Of a stretch of DNA of 37,143 bases, positions 17,719-25,132 are shown in pieces (within the stretch, counting starts at the first letter, position 1; each line of letters opens with the position of its first letter). The notes under the pieces were generated by a model, which was given only the letters and a program-made list of their open reading frames with translations, was not told the DNA's origin and searched no databases. This stretch comes from Streptomyces mashuensis (GTDB taxonomy: Bacteria > Actinomycetota > Actinomycetes > Streptomycetales > Streptomycetaceae), in NCBI RefSeq assembly GCF_014654785.1, contig NZ_BNBD01000027.1, positions 1-37,143 of the forward strand, given 5' to 3'. Made by a program: the position numbers and the translations under genes.

Positions 17719-18050
17719 GCCGGGATCTGCTATTGGGCCCCTTATTCACTCTGCGGAACCAAGGCCGAGCGGAAAGTTGCCAAAACGCCACGAGAGTGGA
17801 CACATCCCTCACTCGTCACAAGCGCCTCGCTACTTCCCGTACCGGACACGATTTCCACCGCACCGGAGCCGGGAGACGAGCCCTTTCCCAGGGGAGGACG
17901 CAACGCACGGTGATCTCGTTGCACTCCTGTGGCTGAACGATGTTTACGACGCCTGTCGAGGCCCCACTGTCCGCACACTCCGCAACACAAACCATCCGTC
18001 GCCATCTGTAACCGGACGGGTGAAGGATTACCGCCAAATCGGACATCCGG
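17719..18050. other. Long intergenic region between whiB and the cysteine-dioxygenase operon
   Basis: About 330 nt with unusually low GC for this genome and no supported gene. Short frames here lack ribosome-binding sites and Streptomyces codon bias. It probably holds further regulatory sites for whiB, and perhaps for the divergent leader ORF at 18088. Confidence 0.5.
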
Positions 18051-18079
18051 TTGACACAGGACGGCCCGAACCGTTCTCC
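18051..18079 (+). promoter_or_regulatory. Candidate promoter of the cysteine-rich leader ORF
   Basis: A consensus TTGACA -35 (18051-18056) is followed after 17 nt by TTCTCC (18074-18079), a weak -10. The expected start of transcription falls at or just before the ATG at 18088, which would make the small ORF leaderless. Confidence 0.45.
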
Positions 18080-18087
18080 TTGTGCCC

Positions 18088-18180
18088 ATGCCAGCGACCT
18101 CCGCCCCCAGCCTCGGCCCGACCCGTACCTACGGGTCCCGCTGCGCTGCGCAGGCTCGCTGTCGCTGTTCCAGCTGTTGA
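18088..18180 (+). CDS. Cysteine-rich 30-residue leader peptide (candidate cysteine attenuator)
   Basis: A small ORF with no ribosome-binding site, placed where transcription from the TTGACA promoter should begin. It encodes MPATSAPSLGPTRTYG, then a tail SRCAAQARCRCSSC with cysteines at positions 19, 25, 27 and 30, the last one just before the stop. Three of the four codons are TGT, a codon disfavoured at this GC content. It ends 148 nt before a cysteine-dioxygenase-like gene and 47 nt before a strong hairpin. Leaderless polycysteine ORFs that sense cysteine supply are known in mycobacteria; this arrangement fits the same logic, with ribosome progress over the Cys codons reporting charged Cys-tRNA. 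Function is inferred from layout alone. Confidence 0.55.
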   Translation: MPATSAPSLGPTRTYGSRCAAQARCRCSSC

Positions 18181-18227
18181 TGCCCAGACGCTCCGGCTGA
18201 TCTCTCCCCGACCGGGATTCCCCTCAC

Positions 18228-18267
18228 GGCGCGAAGCCTCCGGGGTACCGCCGTACCCTCCCGCGCC
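18228..18267 (+). terminator. Candidate attenuator hairpin before the cysteine-dioxygenase gene
   Basis: Outer arms GGCGCG (18228-18233) and CGCGCC (18262-18267) enclose a perfect inner stem GGGTAC-CGCC-GTACCC (18243-18258). A pyrimidine-rich stretch (18271-18298) follows. An alternative pairing of CCCCG (18206-18210) with CGGGG (18241-18245) would break the inner stem, so two mutually exclusive folds are possible. It lies between the cysteine-rich ORF and its target gene. Confidence 0.45.
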
Positions 18268-18328
18268 CGCATCCCCTCCTCCTTCCTTCACGCTTCCCAC
18301 GCTTCCGCAGGCCGAGGACACCTTCCCC

Positions 18329-18841
18329 ATGAACAGCGACACGAACATCCTCAGCGACGTCCAGATCGGCGGCGACCCCCTCGGGCTGCCGCACCTCATG
18401 CCCCCGCCCGCCGCGCACCCCACCACCGTCGCCGGGTTCGCCGGCCTGGCGAACGCCATCGCCGCCGACACCGCCGCCTGGGAACCGCTCGTCCGCTACG
18501 ACGCCACCACCCGCTGGTACCACCGGCTGCGCACCGGCCCCGGCTACGAGGTGTGGCTGCTGAGCTGGGTCCCCGGGCAGGGCACCGGGCTGCACGACCA
18601 CGGCCGCTCCTCGGGCGTGCTCACGGTGCTGCGGGGCGCGCTCACCGAGCGCTCGGCGGGCGGCGCGCGCCGCCGGCTCACGCCGGGCGACCAGCGCGTC
18701 ATCGCCCCCGGCTACGCCCACGAGATCGTCAACGACGGCCTCGAAGGCGCCGTCAGCCTGCACGTCTACTTCCCCGGCCTCACCGAGATGCCGATGCACG
18801 ACCCCACCCCCGCGACCCGTACGACCGCCCCGGCGCACTGA
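18329..18841 (+). CDS. Cysteine dioxygenase-like cupin protein
   Basis: A 170-residue cupin of the cysteine dioxygenase (CDO type I) family, which uses non-haem iron and O2 to oxidise cysteine to cysteine sulfinate. The three iron-binding histidines are visible: His89 and His91 in GLHDHGRSSGVLTVLRG and His131 in PGYAHEIVN. Family features WLLSWVPGQGTGLHDHG and VSLHVYFPGL are also clear. The start ATG at 18329 has GAGGA about ten bases upstream; the frame is open further upstream, but that part covers the attenuator hairpin and leader. In Streptomyces this gene usually lies between whiB and fbiA. The cysteine-rich leader upstream fits a role in removing excess cysteine. Other thiols remain possible substrates. 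Confidence 0.9.
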   Translation: MNSDTNILSDVQIGGDPLGLPHLMPPPAAHPTTVAGFAGLANAIAADTAAWEPLVRYDATTRWYHRLRTGPGYEVWLLSWVPGQGTGLHDHGRSSGVLTVLRGALTERSAGGARRRLTPGDQRVIAPGYAHEIVNDGLEGAVSLHVYFPGLTEMPMHDPTPATRTTAPAH

Positions 18842-18856
18842 GTCAGGACCGGCTGA

Positions 18857-18862
18857 CACACT
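18857..18862 (+). promoter_or_regulatory. -10 box of fbiA (leaderless)
   Basis: CACACT ends six bases before the ATG at 18869, with no ribosome-binding site between. This suggests a leaderless fbiA-fbiB transcript starting in the gap after the cysteine-dioxygenase gene. No consensus -35 is seen. Confidence 0.4.
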
Positions 18863-18868
18863 GTGCCC

Positions 18869-19840
18869 ATGCAGCGCATTGTGGTTCTGGCCGGCGGGAT
18901 CGGGGGCGCCCGCTTCCTCCGCGGCCTCATGTCAGCAGTCCCCGAGTCCTCCCTCACCGTCATCGGCAACACCGGCGACGACATTCACCTGTTCGGGCTG
19001 AAGGTCTGTCCCGACCTCGACACGGTGATGTACACGCTCGGCGGCGGCATCCACGAGGAGCAGGGGTGGGGCCGGGCCGGTGAGACGTTCGCCGTGAAGG
19101 AGGAGCTCGCCGCGTACGGGGTGGGGCCCGACTGGTTCGGCCTGGGCGACCGCGACTTCGCCACGCACATCGTGCGGACGCAGATGCTCGCCGCCGGCTA
19201 TCCCCTGAGCGCCGTCACCGAAGCCCTGTGCGACCGCTGGAAGCCGGGCGTCCGGCTGCTGCCGATGAGCGACGACCGCGTCGAGACCCACGTGATGATC
19301 GACGACCCCGACGGCGCACCCGGCGCCCGCAAGGCCGTCCACTTCCAGGAGTACTGGGTCCGCCTGCGCGCCTCCGTGCCCGCCCACGCGATCATCCCGG
19401 TCGGCGCCGAGCAGGCCAAGCCGGCGCCCGGCGTGCTCGAAGCCATCGCCGAGGCCGACGTCATCCTCTTCCCGCCGTCCAACCCCGTCGTCAGCGTCGG
19501 CTCCATCCTCTCCGTGCCCGGCATCCGCGAGGCCGTCGCCGACGCGGCCGCCCCCGTCGTCGGCCTCTCCCCCATCGTCGGCGGCTCGCCCGTGCGCGGC
19601 ATGGCCGACAAGGTGCTGGCCGCGGTCGGCGTCGAGTCCACCGCCGCGGCCGTCGCCCGCCACTACGGCCCCGGCCTCCTCGACGGCTGGCTCGTCGACA
19701 CCGTCGACGCCGCAGCCGTGGCCGACGTCGAGGCGGCGGGCATCGCCTGCCGCGCCGTGCCGCTGATGATGACGGACCTCGAGGCCACGGCCGCGATGGC
19801 CCGCGAGGCGCTGGCGCTGGCCGGAGAGGTGAAGAAGTGA
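18869..19840 (+). CDS. fbiA: 2-phospho-L-lactate/phosphoenolpyruvate transferase (coenzyme F420 synthesis)
   Basis: A 323-residue CofD/FbiA enzyme that joins the phospho-acid part of the activated guanosine intermediate to the deazaflavin Fo, making (dehydro-)F420-0. Signatures include the N-terminal IVVLAGGIGGARFLRGL, NTGDDIHLFGLKVCPDLDTVMYTLGG, GDRDFATHIVRT, the SNPVVSVGSIL loop and PIVGGSPVRGMADKVL. ATG 18869 is chosen over GTG 18863 because a CACACT -10 ends directly at 18862. The stop overlaps the fbiB start by four bases, so the two are coupled. F420 is used by actinobacterial oxidoreductases. Confidence 0.96.
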   Translation: MQRIVVLAGGIGGARFLRGLMSAVPESSLTVIGNTGDDIHLFGLKVCPDLDTVMYTLGGGIHEEQGWGRAGETFAVKEELAAYGVGPDWFGLGDRDFATHIVRTQMLAAGYPLSAVTEALCDRWKPGVRLLPMSDDRVETHVMIDDPDGAPGARKAVHFQEYWVRLRASVPAHAIIPVGAEQAKPAPGVLEAIAEADVILFPPSNPVVSVGSILSVPGIREAVADAAAPVVGLSPIVGGSPVRGMADKVLAAVGVESTAAAVARHYGPGLLDGWLVDTVDAAAVADVEAAGIACRAVPLMMTDLEATAAMAREALALAGEVKK

Positions 19841-21153
19841 GCGCTCTCCCCTCCTACCGCGTCTGGGCGCTGCCCGGCATCCCCGAGGTCCGTCCCGGCG
19901 ACGACCTGGTCAAGCTCGTCGCCACCGCCGCCACGGCCGACGGCCTGCCGGGCCTGGCCGACGGCGACGTCCTCGTCGTCACGTCGAAGATCGTCAGCAA
20001 GGCCGAGGGCCGGATCGTCGCGGCCGACGACCGCGAGGCCGCCATCGACGCCGAGACCGTACGGCTCGTGGCCCGCCGCGGCACCCTGCGCATCGTCGAG
20101 AACCGGCTCGGCCTCGTCATGGCCGCCGCCGGCGTGGACGCGTCCAACACCACCGCCGGAACGGTCCTGCTGCTCCCCGAGGACCCCGACGCCTCTGCCC
20201 GGCTCCTCCGGGACGGCATCCGGGACACGCTCGGGGTCGACGTCGGGGTCGTGATCACGGACACCGCGGGGCGGCCCTGGCGCAAGGGCGTCACCGACTT
20301 CGCCATCGGCGCGGCGGGCGTACAGGTGGTGAACGACCTGCGCGGCGACGTCGACGCGTACGGCAACCCGCTCGTCGCGACCGTCGTCGCCACCGTCGAC
20401 GAACTGGCCGCCGCGGGTGACCTGGTCAAGGGCAAGGCGGGCGGCCTGCCCGTCGCGGTGGTCCGCGGCCTTCCCCACGTCGTGGCCGACACCGCGGACG
20501 GGGCGGGCGACCTGGTGCGGGGCGCGGCGGACGACATGTTCCGCCTCGGCACGTCCGAGGCCGTACGCGAGGCGGTCACCCTCCGCCGCACGGTCCGCGC
20601 CTTCACGGACGACCCCGTCGACCCCGGCGCCGTGCGGCGCGCCGTCGCCGCGGCCGTCACGGCACCGGCGCCGCACCACACGACGCCGTGGCGGTTCGTG
20701 CTGCTCGAGTCGGAGGAGTCACGGACGCGGCTGCTGGACGCGATGCGGGACGCGTGGGTCGCGGACCTGCGCGCGGACGGCCGCACGGAGGAGGCCGTCG
20801 CACGGCGCGTACGCCGCGGCGACGTCCTCCGCAACGCGCCGTACCTGGCGGTGCCGTGCCTGGTGATGGACGGCTCGCACGACTACCCCGACCCTCGCCG
20901 GTCGACGGCGGAGCGGGAGATGTTCGTCGTCGCCGCCGGTGCGGCCGTGCAGAACTTCCTGGTGGCGCTGGCCGGGGAACGTCTCGGGTCGGCGTGGGTG
21001 TCGTCGACGATGTTCTGCCGCGACGTGGTCCGTGACGTCCTGGGGCTCCCCGCGTCGTGGGACCCGATGGGCGCGGTCGCGATCGGCCGCCCGGCGGAAG
21101 CGCCGAAGGCGCGCGAAGCGCGTGACGCGGGGGCGTTCATCACGGTGCGGTGA
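19837..21153 (+). CDS. fbiB: F420-0:gamma-glutamyl ligase / FMN reductase fusion
   Basis: A 438-residue bifunctional enzyme. Residues about 5-245 are the CofE-type ligase adding gamma-linked glutamates to F420-0, with ALPGIPEVRPGDDL, DVLVVTSKIVSKAEGR, DTAGRPWRKGVTDFAIG and GDVDAYGNPL. Residues about 250-438 are a nitroreductase-fold FMN domain (LRRTVRAFTDDPVDP, PHHTTPWRFVLLES, ERLGSAWVSSTMF), which in mycobacterial FbiB reduces dehydro-F420-0. The GTG start lies in a GTGA overlap with the fbiA stop. The mRNA ends at the hairpin at 21196. Confidence 0.96.
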   Translation: MSALPSYRVWALPGIPEVRPGDDLVKLVATAATADGLPGLADGDVLVVTSKIVSKAEGRIVAADDREAAIDAETVRLVARRGTLRIVENRLGLVMAAAGVDASNTTAGTVLLLPEDPDASARLLRDGIRDTLGVDVGVVITDTAGRPWRKGVTDFAIGAAGVQVVNDLRGDVDAYGNPLVATVVATVDELAAAGDLVKGKAGGLPVAVVRGLPHVVADTADGAGDLVRGAADDMFRLGTSEAVREAVTLRRTVRAFTDDPVDPGAVRRAVAAAVTAPAPHHTTPWRFVLLESEESRTRLLDAMRDAWVADLRADGRTEEAVARRVRRGDVLRNAPYLAVPCLVMDGSHDYPDPRRSTAEREMFVVAAGAAVQNFLVALAGERLGSAWVSSTMFCRDVVRDVLGLPASWDPMGAVAIGRPAEAPKAREARDAGAFITVR

Positions 21154-21195
21154 GCTTCCGGGTGTGGCCCGGTGGCCCCACCACACCTGCATGCC

Positions 21196-21234
21196 GCGGG
21201 GATCCAGCGCCGTCGTGGGGCGCTAGATCCCCGC
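21196..21234. terminator. Strong bidirectional terminator overlapping a gene end
   Basis: Arms of 9 and 6 bp (21196-21204/21226-21234 and 21206-21211/21219-21224) pair perfectly around one mismatch and a 7-nt loop. It lies 43 nt after the fbiB stop. Its right arm contains the stop codon and last two codons of the opposite-strand glycosylase, so one stem may end both transcripts. Confidence 0.85.
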
Positions 21235-22140
21235 AAAATCGCGGGGTGCGAAACGTGGTGCCCGCCGCGGCAGGCGCACCCCCGACAGCAGGACGTACCG
21301 GCACGCCCGGTACCGCTGCCCCTCGTACGGTTCCAGCAACCGCAGCATGCCCTCGTCGTCCATCCCGCGCTCCCCCGTCAGCGCGTAGCCCACCACCCGG
21401 GGCAGGTGCAGGTCGCCGACCGTCACCGCGTCCGGCGCGCCGTTGCAGCGTTGCAGGGTCTCCGCCGCCGTCCACGGGCCGATTCCTGCTACCGCCTGGA
21501 GCCGCACCGACGCCGCCGCGTCGTCCATCGCCGCCGCCTCCTCCAGCCGCGCGGCGACCCGCGCCGCCCGCACGACCGTCGCCGACCGCTTGGCGTCGAC
21601 CCCGGCGCGGTGCCACTCCCAGGAGGGGATCAGCGCCCAGTCCCGCGGCTCCGGCATGACCCGCATGCCGCGCGGCACCAGCTCCACGGGCCCCGGCGCG
21701 GGCTCCCCGAACCGCTGCACCAGCAGCCGCCACGCCCGGTACGCCTCGTCGCTCGTGACCTTCTGTTCGAGGATCGAGGGGATCAGCGACTCCAGCACCA
21801 GCCCGGTACGGGCCAGCCGCAGGCCGGGGTGGCGGCGCCACGCATCGGCCACCAGCCGGTGGCGCGGCGCGAACGCGCCGGGGTCGTCACCCGCGCCCAG
21901 GAGCACCGGCAACCGGTCGAGCAGCCACTCGGCCCCCGGCCCCCACGCCTCGCCGGCCACCTCACCGTCCCGTGCCCGCAGCCGCAGCGTGCCCGGCCCC
22001 GCGGGCGTACGGCTCACCCGCCAGATCGCGCCGTCGGGCGCGACCCGGTACGCGGGGTCGCCGGGCCCGCGCGCGAGCACGCCGAGGGTGCGCCCGAGGT
22101 CGTAGGGGCCCTGGGGAACCCAGGTGCGGGTGGTGGCCAT
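21223..22140 (-). CDS. DNA-3-methyladenine glycosylase II-like (HhH-GPD) base excision enzyme
   Basis: A 305-residue AlkA-like DNA glycosylase that removes alkylated bases. The helix-hairpin-helix and GPD signature is clear near residues 215-250: LQAVAGIGPWTAAETLQRC, then DAVTVGDLHLPRVVG with the catalytic Asp in GDLHLP. ILEQKVTSDEAYRAWRLLVQRFG is the helix before it. The first 100 residues form an N-terminal domain typical of actinobacterial members. A TAGGCT -10 six bases upstream of the ATG points to a leaderless mRNA. Its last codons form one arm of a terminator shared with fbiB. Context gives no direct functional link to F420 or wall genes. Confidence 0.9.
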   Translation of the reverse strand: MATTRTWVPQGPYDLGRTLGVLARGPGDPAYRVAPDGAIWRVSRTPAGPGTLRLRARDGEVAGEAWGPGAEWLLDRLPVLLGAGDDPGAFAPRHRLVADAWRRHPGLRLARTGLVLESLIPSILEQKVTSDEAYRAWRLLVQRFGEPAPGPVELVPRGMRVMPEPRDWALIPSWEWHRAGVDAKRSATVVRAARVAARLEEAAAMDDAAASVRLQAVAGIGPWTAAETLQRCNGAPDAVTVGDLHLPRVVGYALTGERGMDDEGMLRLLEPYEGQRYRACRYVLLSGVRLPRRAPRFAPRDFAGI

Positions 22141-22146
22141 CAGGCC

Positions 22147-22152
22147 AGCCTA
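22147..22152 (-). promoter_or_regulatory. -10 box of the DNA glycosylase gene (leaderless)
   Basis: TAGGCT on the minus strand ends six bases before the ATG at 22140, with no room for a ribosome-binding site. It lies in the 31-nt gap after the nucleotidyltransferase gene. Confidence 0.45.
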
Positions 22153-22171
22153 AGCGAGCGGCCCGCGGAAC

Positions 22172-23272
22172 CTACTGGTCGGACGAGAACCGCACCGCAC
22201 CGCGCGGGATGCGCGCGTCGCACCACACCCGCGCCCCGCCCAGCAGCTCGTTGTCGGCGCCGATGTGCGCCCCGTCGCCCACGACCGCCCCGTCCAGCAC
22301 CGTGCGCGCCCCCACGCGCGCACCCGCTCCGACGAGCGAGTCGCGCACGACGGCGCCCGCCTCGATGACCGCGCCGTCCAGGATCGTGCTGCCGTCGACG
22401 CGCGCGCCGGGCTCCACGCGGGCGCCGGTGCCCACGACCGTGCCGCCCATGAGCTTGGCGTCGGCGGCGACCTGGGCGCCGTCGAGGACGAGGCGGTCGC
22501 CGCAGCGGCCGGGCACGGCCGGGGAGGGGGCGCGGCCGAGGACGAGGTCGGCGGAGCCGCGGACAAAGGCCTGCGGGGTGCCGAGGTCGAGCCAGTACGT
22601 GGAGTCGACCATGCCCTGGAGGTGCGCGCCGTCGGCCAGCAGGCCGGGGAACGTCTCGCGTTCGACGGAGACCGGCCGCCCGGCGGGGATGGAGTCGATG
22701 ACGGAGCGGTTGAAGACGTACGCGCCCGCGTTGATCTGGTCGGTGACGATCTCCTCGGGCGTCTGCGGCTTCTCCAGGAAGGCGGTGACGCGCCCGGTGT
22801 CGTCGGTGGGCACGAGGCCGTACGCCCGCGGGTCCTCGACCCGCGTGAGGTGCAGCGAGACGTCCGCGCCGGAGTCGCGGTGGGTGGCGACGAGGGCCCG
22901 GATGTCGAGGCCGGTCAGGATGTCGCCGTTGAAGATCAGCACGGGGTCGTCCGGCCCGGAGTGCAGCCGGGAGGCGACGTTGCGGATGGCGCCGCCGGTG
23001 CCGAGCGGGTCGGTCTCGGTGACGTACTCCAGGTGCAGGCCCAGGGCCGAGCCGTCGCCGAAGTGGGGCTCGAAGACCTCGGCCAGGTAGGACGTGGCCA
23101 TCACGATGTGCTCGACGCCGGCCGCCTTGGCGCGGGCCAGCTGGTGGGTGAGGAAGGGCACGCCCGCCGCCGGCACCATGGGCTTGGGGGTGTGCACCGT
23201 GAGCGGTCGCAGCCTGGTCCCCTTGCCGCCGACCAGGAGGATCGCTTCAGGCGCGTCAGTCAGCTTGGTCAA
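22172..23272 (-). CDS. Sugar-1-phosphate nucleotidyltransferase (probable mannose-1-phosphate guanylyltransferase)
   Basis: A roughly 366-residue enzyme making NDP-sugars, probably GDP-mannose given manA and manB in the window and the equivalent mycobacterial gene. The N-terminal 240 residues are an NTP-transferase domain: ILLVGGKGTRLRPLTVHTPKPMVP, IFNGDILTGLD, FLEKPQTPEEIVTDQINAGAYVF. Residues about 255-350 are hexapeptide repeats forming a left-handed beta-helix (TVVGTGARVEPGARVDGSTILDG). No ATG or GTG lies near the N-terminus: the best start is TTG at 23272, with AGGAAG 14 bases upstream, so the start is uncertain. A TACACT -10 at 23320 gives a leader of about 40 nt. GDP versus other nucleotide specificity is inferred. 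Confidence 0.88.
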   Translation of the reverse strand: MTKLTDAPEAILLVGGKGTRLRPLTVHTPKPMVPAAGVPFLTHQLARAKAAGVEHIVMATSYLAEVFEPHFGDGSALGLHLEYVTETDPLGTGGAIRNVASRLHSGPDDPVLIFNGDILTGLDIRALVATHRDSGADVSLHLTRVEDPRAYGLVPTDDTGRVTAFLEKPQTPEEIVTDQINAGAYVFNRSVIDSIPAGRPVSVERETFPGLLADGAHLQGMVDSTYWLDLGTPQAFVRGSADLVLGRAPSPAVPGRCGDRLVLDGAQVAADAKLMGGTVVGTGARVEPGARVDGSTILDGAVIEAGAVVRDSLVGAGARVGARTVLDGAVVGDGAHIGADNELLGGARVWCDARIPRGAVRFSSDQ

Positions 23273-23319
23273 CGTTGTCGTCTCTGCTTCCTGCTGGGGC
23301 CGGGCCGTGATCGGCGGCC

Positions 23320-23325
23320 AGTGTA
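23320..23325 (-). promoter_or_regulatory. Candidate -10 box of the nucleotidyltransferase gene
   Basis: TACACT on the minus strand lies in the gap after the amidase gene. A start near 23312 would give a 40-nt leader containing AGGAAG. The -35 is weak. Confidence 0.35.
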
Positions 23326-23355
23326 TGCAGAACGTACCGGTCCGGTTGTGCCCGG

Positions 23356-24999
23356 TCAGCGGCCCTGGAGCCGGGCGGCCGCGGAGCGGATGGTGCCGAG
23401 CCTGGCGTAGAGGCGGTCGCCGGGGCACTCGGTGGCGTAGCCGTCGCGGTGCCCGGAGATCACCTTGAGCTTGACCGTGCTGCCCTTCTTGAAGAGGTTG
23501 CCGCCGCCGGACACCAGCGTCACGGTGCCCCGGGGATTGACGTCGTAGAGGCCGAGCTTCCATGCGGTGATGGCGGCCACGGCCTCGACCGCGGCGCCGG
23601 AGGGGCCGGTCCTGGCGAAGGTGCCGAGCACGGCGATCCCCATGCTGTTGGTGTTGAAACCGAGAGTATGGGCGCCTCTGACGGGTTTCGCCACACCGCC
23701 TGCCCGGCCCTCGTAGACGGTGCCGCACTTGTCGACGAGGAAGTTGTAGCCGAGGTCGCGCCAGCCGCTGCTCACCACGTGGTAGCGGTAGATACCGCGG
23801 ATGACGGAGGGTGACTGGGAGCAGCTGTAGGTGTTGCCCGAGGCCGTGTGGTGCACGAACGCGGCGCGGACGGTCTTGTCGTACGGGAAGCCGTGCTCGC
23901 GGATCGTCTCGTCGGCGCCCCAGCCGGCCCGGGTGACGATGCGGGGGCGGGGGCCGACCCAGCGGCCGGTGGGGCTGGCGCCGGTGTCGGTGCCGTCGCC
24001 GGGGTCGGTGGTGCCGGGCAGGGCCTGGTCCTCGGGGTCGCCGCCCTCCTCTCGTCCGTCGGCGGGCGTCTTCTCGCCGGCGGCGTGCACGTCCACGTGG
24101 GTGGCGGCGACGTCCCGCGCCGACTCGGCCTTGCTCGCGGCGGGGATCTCCAGGGCGCCGACGGGGGCGAGGGGCGCGTTGGCGGCGGAGGCGGCGTGGT
24201 CGTCGTCGGTGGCGAGGGGGGCCTGCGGTGCGGAGCCGCCGGAGCGGGGGCGGGGCCGGGCGGCGGGGCGGGCGGGGTCCTTGCCCGGGTCGACGAGTTC
24301 GAGCCGCATGCCGGGCGGCAGCGCTCGGGTCTCGCGGGGGGCGCCGGCGCCCGTGTCGGGGCGTACGCGGACCTCGACGGCGTCGGAGGGGCCGACCCAC
24401 AGGGGTGCGGTGGCGCCGCGCACGCCCTTGCCGCGCGCCTCGGGGGTGCCGGGGTCGGGGCGGTCGCCGTGGGTCTCGATGTCCTGCCAGTCGGACCAGG
24501 TGCCGGTGGAGAGGGCGCGGGTGCGGACCTGGGCGGTGCCGCGCAGTTCCCTGGCAGCGTCGTCCCAGACGATGCCGACCAGCGAGAACGGCTTGACCTC
24601 GCGGGCGGGGACGCCGCGGGCGGGGGCCGGGGTCCTGCCGGTGGTGCGGCGCGTGGGGCCGAGGGGGACCAGGGGCAGGGAGCGGGTGGCGCCCGGGAGC
24701 GCGAGGGACTGCCGGCGGGCGGCGCCGGCGGCGCGCAGGGCGGCGCGGGGCCTGGCGGCGCGCCGGAGGGCGCTCGACGCCCCTTCCGGGGCGCCCTTGG
24801 CGCTGGTCGTTCCCCGGGCTCCGGGAGGTGCCGAGGTGCCGGGCCGGGGTGTTCCGGCGGGGGTGGTGCCGGGGCGGGCGTCGCCGGACGGGGTGGCTCC
24901 GGCGGGGGTGGCGAGGAAGGGCAGGGTCAGGACCGCCGCGCAGGCGGTGACGGCTGCCGAGGAGACAAAATTTCCACGCATGTCAGAAATACTGGTCAT
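23356..24999 (-). CDS. Secreted N-acetylmuramoyl-L-alanine amidase (PGRP/amidase_2 domain)
   Basis: A 547-residue exported wall hydrolase that cuts the amide bond between muramic acid and the peptide stem. The N-terminus has a signal peptide ending ATPAGA near residue 36. A long Ala/Pro/Gly-rich region includes a beta-rich part (about 125-230, KPFSLVGIVWDDAARELRGTAQVRTRALSTGTW). The C-terminal PGRP domain (about 330-545) has the zinc ligands His in AFVHHTASGNTYSC, His in SGHRDGYATECPGD and Cys in the same motif, so it should be catalytic. The ATG at 24999 or 24981 may be the start; neither has a ribosome-binding site, and CATATT lies nine bases before the first. It is probably transcribed ahead of the nucleotidyltransferase gene. 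Confidence 0.93.
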   Translation of the reverse strand: MTSISDMRGNFVSSAAVTACAAVLTLPFLATPAGATPSGDARPGTTPAGTPRPGTSAPPGARGTTSAKGAPEGASSALRRAARPRAALRAAGAARRQSLALPGATRSLPLVPLGPTRRTTGRTPAPARGVPAREVKPFSLVGIVWDDAARELRGTAQVRTRALSTGTWSDWQDIETHGDRPDPGTPEARGKGVRGATAPLWVGPSDAVEVRVRPDTGAGAPRETRALPPGMRLELVDPGKDPARPAARPRPRSGGSAPQAPLATDDDHAASAANAPLAPVGALEIPAASKAESARDVAATHVDVHAAGEKTPADGREEGGDPEDQALPGTTDPGDGTDTGASPTGRWVGPRPRIVTRAGWGADETIREHGFPYDKTVRAAFVHHTASGNTYSCSQSPSVIRGIYRYHVVSSGWRDLGYNFLVDKCGTVYEGRAGGVAKPVRGAHTLGFNTNSMGIAVLGTFARTGPSGAAVEAVAAITAWKLGLYDVNPRGTVTLVSGGGNLFKKGSTVKLKVISGHRDGYATECPGDRLYARLGTIRSAAARLQGR

Positions 25000-25119
25000 A
25001 CCCGGTCAAATATGTCCATCAGTGAACTGACGGCGAGTCGGCCCGAACGGAGCAGCCCGGCACCCCCGGACGGACCAGCGGGCGACGGCCGCGGACTGCC
25101 CGTCAGGAGCCGCGCGCCG

Positions 25120-25125
25120 TACCCT
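25120..25125 (+). promoter_or_regulatory. -10 box of the TIGR03089-type gene (leaderless)
   Basis: TACCCT ends seven bases before the ATG at 25133. The gap holds no ribosome-binding site. The same layout recurs elsewhere in the window. Confidence 0.45.
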
Positions 25126-25132
25126 GGCGCCG

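Noticed and set aside
17777..18328. N-terminal extension of the cysteine-dioxygenase-like protein
   Set aside because: The frame is open by GC bias only and covers the promoter, Cys-rich ORF and hairpin; the cupin begins after 18329.
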